Source of the DNA: VRUE01 sp963805475
Lineage (GTDB): Bacteria; Actinomycetota; Thermoleophilia; Solirubrobacterales; 70-9
Length of the DNA stretch: 64,000 bases
Assembly (NCBI GenBank): GCA_963805475.1
Contig: CAWDUO010000006.1
Location: 1-64,000, forward strand
Reading direction: 5' to 3'
The first letter of the stretch is position 1. Every line of letters starts with the position of its first letter. The notes below the pieces were generated by a model. It had not been told where the DNA came from. It was given only the letters and a program-made list of their open reading frames with translations, and did not search any database. Made by a program: the position numbers and the translations under genes. Below, in pieces: positions 53,926-61,238 of the stretch.

Positions 53926-54300
53926 CTAGCGTTTCGTCTCGCCTTCGGGCTGAAGTCCGTCTCGGCCTACGTAGCCGTCCTTGCCGCCGACGATCACGTA
54001 GACGGCGTCCTCTGAGTCGCTGAGGTTGCGGACCTTGCGGATCGTCGGGGCGTCGACGCGGGCTAGGCCGCCGGGGCCGAGGCGATGGGTCGAGCCGTCG
54101 CCGAACTCGATCTCGATCTCGCCGCTGTGGACGAAGTAGAGCTCCTCCTGCTCCTCGTGCAGGTGGCGGCCGGTCTCGTAGGAAGGGGGCAGGACGATCG
54201 CGTTGACGCCGAAGGCCTTCACGTCCAGGCCCTTGCGGATCTTGCGGAAGCCGTAGCCCTCGCCGAGCTCGTCGAGGCTGGAGATCGCGTAGCCGTCCAT
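53926..54300 (-). CDS. Cupin-domain protein
   Basis: About 124 residues; ATG 54300 is preferred over ATG 54309 because a TACGAT -10 box sits 7 bases ahead. Single cupin barrel with metal-binding residues in SYETGRHLHEEQEELYFVHSGEIEIEF (the H-x-H-x3-E pattern is RHLHEEQEE) and a second motif near HRLGPGGLARVDAPTIRKVRN. It is probably a small-molecule-binding or isomerase-type protein; no substrate can be assigned. Divergent from serC. Confidence 0.82.
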   Translation of the reverse strand: MDGYAISSLDELGEGYGFRKIRKGLDVKAFGVNAIVLPPSYETGRHLHEEQEELYFVHSGEIEIEFGDGSTHRLGPGGLARVDAPTIRKVRNLSDSEDAVYVIVGGKDGYVGRDGLQPEGETKR

Positions 54301-54307
54301 CCGCGCC

Positions 54308-54313
54308 ATCGTA
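54308..54313 (-). promoter_or_regulatory. Leaderless -10 hexamer for the cupin gene
   Basis: Minus-strand TACGAT followed by 7 bases and ATG 54300; it overlaps the alternative start at 54309. Confidence 0.45.
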
Positions 54314-54330
54314 ATAACCTTGGCCGCCCG

Positions 54331-55470
54331 ATGGCCACCTCGACCTCAGTCCAGATCCCCGCGCAGCTGAAGCCCGCCGACGGGCGCTTCGGCTGCGGGC
54401 CCTCCAAGGTCCGCCCTGAGGCGCTGGCGGCGCTGGCCGAGCGGGCCGACCTGATCGGCACCTCGCACCGCCAGGCGCCGGTGCGCGACCTGGTCGGGCG
54501 GGTGCGCGAGGGGCTGGCCGAGCTGCTCGGCCTGCCCGACGGCTACGAGGTGACGCTCGGCAACGGCGGCACGACCGCCTTCTGGGACGCCGCCGCCGCC
54601 TGGCTGGTGCGCGAGCGGGCGCTGCACCTGACCTACGGCGAGTTCTCCTCGAAGTTCGCCAAGGTGACCGCCGGCGCGCCGTTCCTGGGGGATCCGATCC
54701 TGGTCGAGGCCGAGCCGGGCGACGCGCCGGAGCCCGTCGCCGACCCGAGCGCCGACGTCGTCGCCTGGGCGCACAACGAGACCTCGACCGGGGTGATGGT
54801 CGACGTGCGCCGCCCGCAGGGCGCCGGCGACGCCCTCGTCCTGATCGACGCAACCTCCGGCGCCGCCGGCCTGCCGCTCGACGCGAGCCAGGCCGACGCC
54901 TACTACTTCGCCCCGCAGAAGGCCTTCGGCGCCGACGGCGGCCTCTGGCTGGCGGCGCTCAGCCCGGCGGCGGTCGAGCGGATCGGCGAGCTCGACGGCG
55001 CCGCGGGCCGCTGGCAGCCCGCCTTCCTCTCGCTCGCCACCGCGATCGACAACTCGCGCAAGAACCAGACCTACAACACGCCGGCGCTCGCCACCCTGCT
55101 GCTGCTCGCCGACCAGGTCGAGTGGATGCTCGGCAACGGCGGGCTCGAGTGGTGCGTCGAGCGCACCCGCGCCTCCTCGGGCCATCTCTACGGCTGGGCC
55201 GAGGCGGCCGGCTTCGCCTCGCCCTTCGTCGCCGATCCCGCGAAGCGCTCGCTCGTCGTCGGCACGATCGACTTCTCCGACGAGATCGACGCGGCGGAGC
55301 TCGCCGCGACCCTGCGCGCCAACGGCATCGTCGACGTCGAGCCCTACCGCAAGCTGGGGCGCAACCAGCTGCGCGTCGGCATGTTCCCGGCGGTCGAGCC
55401 GGCCGACGTCGAGGCGCTCACCGCCTGCGTCGAGTGGACGATCGAGAACGCGCCCGAGGTGACCCGGTGA
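54331..55470 (+). CDS. serC: Phosphoserine aminotransferase
   Basis: 379 residues from ATG 54331. PLP enzyme of serine synthesis, actinobacterial type. FGCGPSKVRPEALAAL, GTSHRQAPVRDLV, YEVTLGNGGTTAFWDAAA, WAHNETSTGV, and the PLP lysine in YYFAPQKAFGADGGLWLA are typical; the end has RKLGRNQLRVGMFPAV. Overlaps serA (GTGA), so both steps are co-translated. Confidence 0.95.
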   Translation: MATSTSVQIPAQLKPADGRFGCGPSKVRPEALAALAERADLIGTSHRQAPVRDLVGRVREGLAELLGLPDGYEVTLGNGGTTAFWDAAAAWLVRERALHLTYGEFSSKFAKVTAGAPFLGDPILVEAEPGDAPEPVADPSADVVAWAHNETSTGVMVDVRRPQGAGDALVLIDATSGAAGLPLDASQADAYYFAPQKAFGADGGLWLAALSPAAVERIGELDGAAGRWQPAFLSLATAIDNSRKNQTYNTPALATLLLLADQVEWMLGNGGLEWCVERTRASSGHLYGWAEAAGFASPFVADPAKRSLVVGTIDFSDEIDAAELAATLRANGIVDVEPYRKLGRNQLRVGMFPAVEPADVEALTACVEWTIENAPEVTR

Positions 55471-57047
55471 GAGTCCTCGTCCGCGAGAAGATCGCCGACT
55501 CGGGCGTCGAGATGCTGCGCGAGAGCTTCGACGTCGACCTCGGCTTCGAGATGAGCGAGCAGGAGCTGAGCGACGCGATCGGCGCCTACGACGCGCTGCT
55601 GGTCCGCTCGGCGACCCAGGTGACGCCGGAGCTGATCGAGCGCGCCGAGAAGCTCAAGGTGATCGGCCGCGCCGGCACCGGCGTCGACAACGTCGACATC
55701 CCGGCCGCCACCCGCCGCGGCATCGTCGTCGCCAACGCGCCGGAATCGAACTCCGTCGCCGCCGCCGAGCACACGCTGGCGCTGATGCTCGCCGTCTGCC
55801 GCAACGTGCCCCGGGCGCACGCCTCGCTGACCGGCGGCGCCTGGGAGCGACCCAAGTTCAAGGGGACCGAGCTCTACGGCAAGACCCTCGGCGTGATCGG
55901 CTTCGGCCGCATCGGCCAGCTGGTCGCCAAGCGCGCCCAGGCCTTCGAGATGGAGGTCGTCGCCTACGACAAGTTCGTCTCCGCCGAGCGCTTCCGCGAG
56001 CTCGGCGTCGAGGGCGCCGAGACGATCGAGGAGCTGCTCGGGCGCGCCGACGTCGTCACCCTGCACGTGCCGAAGACGCCCGACACCGTGAACCTGATCG
56101 ACGCCGGCGCGGTCGCCGCGATGAAGGACGGCGCCCGCGTCGTCAACTGCGCCCGCGGCGAGCTGGTCGACCTGGACGCGGTGCTCGCCGGGCTGGAGTC
56201 CGGCAAGCTCGCCGGCGCCGCGCTCGACGTCTTCCCCTCCGAGCCCTTCACCGAGCACCCGCTCTTCGCCCGCGAGGACGTCGTCGTCACGCCGCACCTC
56301 GGCGCCTCGACCGCGGAGGCGCAGGACCGCGCCGGCGTGGTGACCGCCGAACAGGTGATCGCGGCGCTGAACGGCGGCGTCGTCACCAACGCCGTCAACA
56401 TCGCCGCCGTGCGGCCCGAGGCGATGGAGGCGCTGGCGCCGTTCGTGCCGCTCTGCGAAAAGCTCGGCCGCCTCGCCCAGGGCCTCGGCGACGGCTCGGT
56501 CGACGGCGTCGCGGTCGAGTTCCGCGGCCGCATCGCCGCCCACGACACCCGCCTGCTCGGGATCGCCGTGCTGGTCGGCATCCTCTCCGGCCACACCGAG
56601 GAGCCGGTCAACCTGGTCAACGCGCCGCAGATGGCCGAGGAGCGGGGAATCGAGCTGACCGAGACCAAGGAGAGCGGCTCGGAGGACTTCACCGAGCTGG
56701 TCACCGTGCGCCTCGGCTCGGGTCCCGGGGCGGTCGAGGTCGCCGGCACCGGCGTCGGCCCGCGCAACGAGCCCTACCTCGTCTCGGCCTGGGGCGAGAG
56801 CTTCTACCTGCCCTTCGCCGATCACATCGCCGTCTTCCGCTACGCCGACCGGCCGGGGATGATCGGCAAGGTCGGGACGATGTTCGGCGAGGAGGGCGTG
56901 AACATCGTCTCCGCCGCGGTCGGCGCCGAGCCGGGGGGGGACAGCGCGGTGATGGCGCTGACCACCGACGCGCCGGTGCGGGCGGAGACGGTCGCCAGGA
57001 TCCTCGAGATCGACGGCTTCTCCGCCGGCCGCTCCGTCGACCTATGA
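55467..57047 (+). CDS. serA: D-3-phosphoglycerate dehydrogenase, long ACT type
   Basis: 526 residues from GTG 55467, the length of actinobacterial SerA with an allosteric substrate-binding domain plus ACT domain. VIGRAGTGVDNVDIPAAT, NAD motif LGVIGFGRIGQLVAKRA, catalytic Arg in NCARGELVD, Glu region and His in VVVTPHLGASTAEAQDRAG. The ACT domain begins near HIAVFRYADRPGMIGKVG, so serine feedback is expected. Confidence 0.96.
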   Translation: MRVLVREKIADSGVEMLRESFDVDLGFEMSEQELSDAIGAYDALLVRSATQVTPELIERAEKLKVIGRAGTGVDNVDIPAATRRGIVVANAPESNSVAAAEHTLALMLAVCRNVPRAHASLTGGAWERPKFKGTELYGKTLGVIGFGRIGQLVAKRAQAFEMEVVAYDKFVSAERFRELGVEGAETIEELLGRADVVTLHVPKTPDTVNLIDAGAVAAMKDGARVVNCARGELVDLDAVLAGLESGKLAGAALDVFPSEPFTEHPLFAREDVVVTPHLGASTAEAQDRAGVVTAEQVIAALNGGVVTNAVNIAAVRPEAMEALAPFVPLCEKLGRLAQGLGDGSVDGVAVEFRGRIAAHDTRLLGIAVLVGILSGHTEEPVNLVNAPQMAEERGIELTETKESGSEDFTELVTVRLGSGPGAVEVAGTGVGPRNEPYLVSAWGESFYLPFADHIAVFRYADRPGMIGKVGTMFGEEGVNIVSAAVGAEPGGDSAVMALTTDAPVRAETVARILEIDGFSAGRSVDL

Positions 57048-57125
57048 GACTGCGCCGCAACGTAACGGGGCTCGCGTTGTTCTTGAGCTAGACGCTCCGA
57101 CCCCAGCGGCGGGGACGACTTCCAA

Positions 57126-57677
57126 ATGAAGAGAATCCTGCTCATCTCGTTCGCCCTGGCGGCGCTGCTCGCGCCCGGGCTCGCCCATGGCGCGACGAAG
57201 AGCTACACGGTCCTGCTCGCCGGCGGCGAAGAAGACAACATGATCGGGATCTGGCTCAGCCCCGACGGCCGCCAGTACGTGATCGACTCGGTGGTGCAGT
57301 TGGAAGTCGGCGGCGAAGTCTGCGCCCACCCCGAGGAAAACCCCAACGAGCTCGTCTGCAACGCCCCCGCGATCGCCGGCTTCGAAGTGAACGGCGGCGG
57401 CGGCAACGACCGGGTCCACGTCGCCTCCGCGGTCACGGCGCCGGTGACGATGCGCGGCGGCTCCGGCGACGACACCCTGATCGGCGGCTCGGGCGCCGAC
57501 AAGCTGATCGGAGGCAGCGGCGACGACCGCCTGCGCGGCGGCCGCGGCGACGACCACCTCTACGGCGGGCCGGGCGACGACGTGCTGGTGGGCGGCCCCG
57601 GCGACGATCTGCTCAGCGGCGGGCCCGGGATGGACGTGCTCGGCGGCGGGCCGGGGCGCGATCGGATCCGCCCGTAG
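57126..57677 (+). CDS. Small secreted protein with RTX-type calcium-binding repeats
   Basis: 183 residues. The signal peptide (KRILLISFALAALLAPGLAHG) is followed by a beta-rich segment of about 80 residues and then eight or so nonapeptide repeats of the GGxGxDxLx type, e.g. GGSGDDTLI, GGSGADKLI, GGSGDDRLR, GGPGDDVLV. Such repeats bind calcium in a parallel beta-roll after export. There is no enzymatic domain, so it is not a toxin by itself. No type I exporter is adjacent; export is probably by Sec. Confidence 0.85.
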   Translation: MKRILLISFALAALLAPGLAHGATKSYTVLLAGGEEDNMIGIWLSPDGRQYVIDSVVQLEVGGEVCAHPEENPNELVCNAPAIAGFEVNGGGGNDRVHVASAVTAPVTMRGGSGDDTLIGGSGADKLIGGSGDDRLRGGRGDDHLYGGPGDDVLVGGPGDDLLSGGPGMDVLGGGPGRDRIRP

Positions 57678-57681
57678 AGCC

Positions 57682-59049
57682 TCAGGCGAGGCTCTTGTCC
57701 TCCGAGGGCTTTCCGAACAGCCTCCCGCCGACGAAGAACAGCGAGACGAGGAAGCCCACCAGCGAGAGGGCCGCGTCGAGGCGGAAGGCGGCCTCGATGC
57801 CGTCGACGAAGGAGCCCTGGGCGGAGAAGACGGTTGTGGTCAGGCCGAGCCCGATCGCGCCGCCGGCGATCTGGCACATGTAGAGGATGCCGCCGGCGAG
57901 GCTGCTCTGCGATTCGTCGACCGAGGTGACCCCGGCCGTGGTCGCGGTCGGGTAGAAGGCGCCGATCCCGATCCCGAGCACGAACATCCCCGGGACCAGC
58001 GCCCCATAGCCCGAGCCTTCGGTCACCTGGGAGAAGAGGAAGGGGGCGACCGCGATGCAGCCGGCGCCGACCACGGCGAGCGGCTTCGCCCCGACCCGAT
58101 TGTAGAGCGGGCCGGCGATGAAGGAGACGAGGGCGAAGGTGGCGAGGAACGGCAGCACCCCGACGCCCGCTTCCAGCGGCGAGTAGCCGAGCTGCTTCTG
58201 CATGAACTGGGGCAGGTAGAGCAGCGCCGCGAAGAAGGTCGCCGACATGAAGACGACGGCGATGCAGGAGGCGCGGAAGCTCTCGTTGCGCATCACCGCG
58301 CGCGGCACCAACGCGCGCATCCCGGCGCGGCGCTCGATCGGCACGAAGGCGGCGATCAGCAGCGCGGCTATCGCCAGCAGCGCGATCACCCGCGGGTCGC
58401 CCCAGCCCCAGTCGTCGACCTGGTCGAGCGCGACCAGCAGCGACACCAGTCCGATCGAGATCGCCGCGATCCCCGGGTAGTCGATCGCGTGATCGCTCGC
58501 CTCCGGCTCCTCGACCTTGACCAGGTAGTAGGTGACGAGCACGGCGAAGGCGGCGATCGGCACGTTGAGGAAGAAGATCCAGCGCCAGCTCGCGAGGTCG
58601 GTGAGGACGCCGCCGATCAGCGGCCCGATCGCGTTGCCGAGGCCGGCCGCGCCGAGGATGATCCCGCCGGCCAGCCCGGCCTTCTCGGAGGGCAACAGAG
58701 AGAAGGTCATGCCGAGGATCGCCGGCCACATCAGCGCCCCTCCGATCCCCATCACGACGCGGGTGACGATCAGCCAGGTCTCCGTCGGCGCCGCACCGCC
58801 CAGCGCCGACATCGAGGCGAAGATCGCCGTGCCGCAGAAGAAGGTGCGCTTGCGCCCGAACATGTCAGCGAGCCGGCCGCCGGTGACGATCATCACGCCG
58901 AAAGTCAGCGCGTAGGCGTTGACCACCCACTGCATCGTGTTGACGTTGGTGGAGAAGTCCTTCTCCATCGTCGGGATCGCGACGTTGATCGCCGAGAAGT
59001 CGTTGGCGATCACCAGCACGCTGAGGCTCATCGCCAGCAGCGCCAGCAC
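57682..59049 (-). CDS. MFS transporter, DHA2 (EmrB/QacA) family
   Basis: 455 residues from GTG 59049. About 14 hydrophobic segments. Motif A GGRLADMFGRKRTF, WVVNAYALTFGVMIVTG in helix 2, motif C-like GNAIGPLIGGVLTDLASWRWIFFLNVPI. Probable proton-coupled drug or metabolite exporter; substrate unknown. It is divergent from the leu leader/leuA, whose control region lies in between. Confidence 0.9.
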   Translation of the reverse strand: MLALLAMSLSVLVIANDFSAINVAIPTMEKDFSTNVNTMQWVVNAYALTFGVMIVTGGRLADMFGRKRTFFCGTAIFASMSALGGAAPTETWLIVTRVVMGIGGALMWPAILGMTFSLLPSEKAGLAGGIILGAAGLGNAIGPLIGGVLTDLASWRWIFFLNVPIAAFAVLVTYYLVKVEEPEASDHAIDYPGIAAISIGLVSLLVALDQVDDWGWGDPRVIALLAIAALLIAAFVPIERRAGMRALVPRAVMRNESFRASCIAVVFMSATFFAALLYLPQFMQKQLGYSPLEAGVGVLPFLATFALVSFIAGPLYNRVGAKPLAVVGAGCIAVAPFLFSQVTEGSGYGALVPGMFVLGIGIGAFYPTATTAGVTSVDESQSSLAGGILYMCQIAGGAIGLGLTTTVFSAQGSFVDGIEAAFRLDAALSLVGFLVSLFFVGGRLFGKPSEDKSLA

Positions 59050-59105
59050 GGTCGTGCGGTCCAGCCTTGCGATCGCCGCAGCCTACGCTAACCTGCAGAA
59101 GACGA

Positions 59106-59165
59106 ATGACGCACCGGCCCGACAGCCTGGCGCTTCTCCTTCTCCTCCCCCTTCGGGGGGAATAG
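59106..59165 (+). CDS. leuL: Leucine-rich leader peptide of leuA
   Basis: A 19-codon frame, MTHRPDSLALLLLLPLRGE, from ATG 59106 to TAG 59163-59165. Seven of 19 residues are Leu, five of them consecutive (codons 10-14, CTT/CTC). It lies 67 bases before leuA, the position expected of a ribosome-sensing attenuation leader. Candidate -10 hexamers TACGCT (59084-59089) and TAACCT (59089-59094) lie upstream; a weak AGAAG precedes the ATG. Leu starvation would stall the ribosome on the Leu run. Confidence 0.7.
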   Translation: MTHRPDSLALLLLLPLRGE

Positions 59166-59187
59166 CGCTGGGCGGCGCGAGAGCCGC
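59146..59187 (+). promoter_or_regulatory. Probable leucine attenuator hairpins
   Basis: A UUCG-capped hairpin (T59146 and CCCCC 59147-59151 with GGGGG 59156-59160 and A59161) begins at the end of the Leu codon run. A second hairpin GCGGC/GCCGC (59172-59176, 59183-59187) follows. A stalled ribosome on the Leu codons would prevent the first hairpin. No T-run follows, so control may be on translation or Rho-dependent termination. Confidence 0.5.
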
Positions 59188-59232
59188 GAGAGACAAGGTC
59201 ATTCGGAAGAGCTGGAGAAGGAGGTAGTAACC

Positions 59233-60822
59233 ATGGGCAGTCCCGCAGAAGGCGCGAACCGCGTCCACATCTTCGACACCACCCTGCGCGACGGAGAGCA
59301 GTCGCCGGGGATCTCGCTCAACACCCAGGAGAAGGTCGAAATCGCCCAGCAGCTGGCGAGGCTCGGCGTCGACGTGATCGAGGCCGGCTTCCCGATCACC
59401 TCGCCCGGCGACTTCGAGGCGGTCGAGGCGATCGCCCGCGGGGTGGAGGGGCCGACGATCTGCGGCTTGGCCCGCACGCACAAGGCCGACATCGACGCCG
59501 CCTGGGGGGCGATCCGCGACTCCGCCCGCCCCCGCATCCACACGTTCATCTCGACCTCCGACATCCACATCGAGCACCAGCTACAGACCGACCGCGAGGA
59601 CGTCAAGGGGCAGGCGCGCGCCGCCGTCGCCCTGGCCCGCTCCTACTGCGAGGACGTCGAGTTCTCGCCGATGGACGCGACCCGCGCCGACGTCGAGTTC
59701 ACCGCCGAGGTCTGCGCGATCGCGGTCGAGGAGGGCGCCACGGTCGTCAACATCCCCGACACCGTCGGCTACACGACGCCTGAGGAGTACGCGGACTACT
59801 TCCGCCGCCTCTACGAGCTGGTTCCCGGCCTGTGCGAGGTCGAGACCTCGGTCCACTGCCACGACGACCTGGGGCTGGCCGTCGCCAACTCCTACGCAGG
59901 GGTCCTGGCCGGCGCGCGCCAGGTCGAGTGCGCGGTCAACGGGATCGGCGAGCGAGCCGGCAACTGCGCGCTGGAGGAGATCGTGATGCTGATCCGCACG
60001 CGCGAGGACGTCCACGGCCTCATCACCGGGGTGCAGACGCGCGAGCTGGCCCGCACGAGCCGCATGGTCTCGCGCCTCACCGGCTACCCGATCCAGCCCA
60101 ACAAGGCGGTCGTCGGGCGCAACGCCTTCGCCCACGAGTCGGGCATCCACCAGGACGGGGTGCTGAAGGAGCGCACCACCTACGAGATCATGGACGCGAC
60201 CGAAGTCGGCCTGGAGTCGAACTCGATCGTGCTCGGCAAGCACTCCGGGCGCCACGCCCTGCGCGACGCGCTGGAGCAGCTCGGCTTCAAGATCGAGGGC
60301 AACGCGCTGAACGCCGCCTTCAAGCGCTTCAAGGAGGTCGCCGACCGCAAGAAGCAGGTCACCGCGCTCGACCTGGAGGCGCTCGTCTCCGACGAGATGC
60401 GCGACCGCGCCGACGCGCACGAGCTGGCCTGGTTCGAGGTCGAGGCGGGCTCGCGGCGCGAGCCGCTGGCGCGGGTGGCGATCGCCCTGCCCTCCGGCGA
60501 GGAGGCGGTCGGCGAGTCGAGCGGCGACGGCCCCGTCGACGCGATCTTCCACGCGATCCAGAAGGCGGCCGGAACCGAGTGCGAGCTGCGCCAGTACACG
60601 GTCGAGGCGGTGACCGGGGGGGAGGACGCGCTCGGCGAGGTCAGCGTGATGCTGCGCGCCGCCGGGCGCCTGGCGACCGGCCAGGGCGTCGCCACCGACA
60701 TCCTCGAGGCCTCGGCGCGCGCCTACGTGCGGGCGCTCTCCAACGCGCTCGAGGGCGCCGCGATCCGCGAGGCCGAGGCGGCGACCGCCGAGGCCGCGGC
60801 GGGGCGGACTCCAGGTCCCTAG
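59233..60822 (+). CDS. leuA: 2-Isopropylmalate synthase
   Basis: 529 residues from ATG 59233; Shine-Dalgarno GGAGAAGGAGG is nearby. First leucine-branch step (2-oxoisovalerate plus acetyl-CoA). FDTTLRDGEQSPGISL, EAGFPITSPGDFEAV, the metal HxH in SVHCHDDLGLAVANS, GNCALEEIVM and NAFAHESGIHQDGVLK fit LeuA. The C-terminal LeuA dimer/allosteric domain (from about residue 385) provides feedback inhibition. Preceded by the leu leader. Confidence 0.96.
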   Translation: MGSPAEGANRVHIFDTTLRDGEQSPGISLNTQEKVEIAQQLARLGVDVIEAGFPITSPGDFEAVEAIARGVEGPTICGLARTHKADIDAAWGAIRDSARPRIHTFISTSDIHIEHQLQTDREDVKGQARAAVALARSYCEDVEFSPMDATRADVEFTAEVCAIAVEEGATVVNIPDTVGYTTPEEYADYFRRLYELVPGLCEVETSVHCHDDLGLAVANSYAGVLAGARQVECAVNGIGERAGNCALEEIVMLIRTREDVHGLITGVQTRELARTSRMVSRLTGYPIQPNKAVVGRNAFAHESGIHQDGVLKERTTYEIMDATEVGLESNSIVLGKHSGRHALRDALEQLGFKIEGNALNAAFKRFKEVADRKKQVTALDLEALVSDEMRDRADAHELAWFEVEAGSRREPLARVAIALPSGEEAVGESSGDGPVDAIFHAIQKAAGTECELRQYTVEAVTGGEDALGEVSVMLRAAGRLATGQGVATDILEASARAYVRALSNALEGAAIREAEAATAEAAAGRTPGP

Positions 60823-61238
60823 CTGTCGAGGCGGTGGGCGAGGTCGATCTCGAGGCTGGCGATCGTCAGGTAGAGCGCGGTGGCGACGAAGGCCGCGAGC
60901 GGCCAGGCGGCGACGCCCGAGATCAGGCCGATCAACACCGTCGCGCCGAAGGCCGCGCCGATCGCGAAGACGTGGATCATCCCGGCCTTGACCACGTCGC
61001 CGCGGCTCGTCGGCAGCGCCCGCGGCGCGAAGCGCTGCGAGAGCAGGGCGAGCGCGGCGAAGGCGGCGATCGCGCCGATCACGAAGAGCAGGATGTCGAA
61101 CGTGGTCGGCGGCCCGTGGCTGTGCGAGATGATGCTGTGGCTGGAGAGGACCGTGAGCGTGTAGCCGTAGGGCACGGCGCTGCCGCGCACCACCGTCGCC
61201 AGCGCCGCGAGCGGCTGCTGTGCGGGCCCCTCGCTCAA
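60819..61238 (-). CDS. Hypothetical membrane protein coupled to the ClC gene
   Basis: 139 residues from TTG 61238, which overlaps the ClC stop (TTGA). After a short N-terminus with a His/Ser-rich loop (SSHSIISHSHGPP) come about three hydrophobic helices: FDILLFVIGAIAAFAALALL, AGMIHVFAIGAAFGATVLIGLI and WPLAAFVATALYLTIASL. No family recognised. The overlap suggests a function linked with the channel. Its end overlaps the end of leuA by 4 bases. Confidence 0.65.
   Translation of the reverse strand: MSEGPAQQPLAALATVVRGSAVPYGYTLTVLSSHSIISHSHGPPTTFDILLFVIGAIAAFAALALLSQRFAPRALPTSRGDVVKAGMIHVFAIGAAFGATVLIGLISGVAAWPLAAFVATALYLTIASLEIDLAHRLDS

Noticed and set aside
57126..57677. RTX toxin
   Set aside because: Only a signal peptide, a small beta-rich part and calcium-binding repeats are present; there is no toxin domain and no dedicated exporter.
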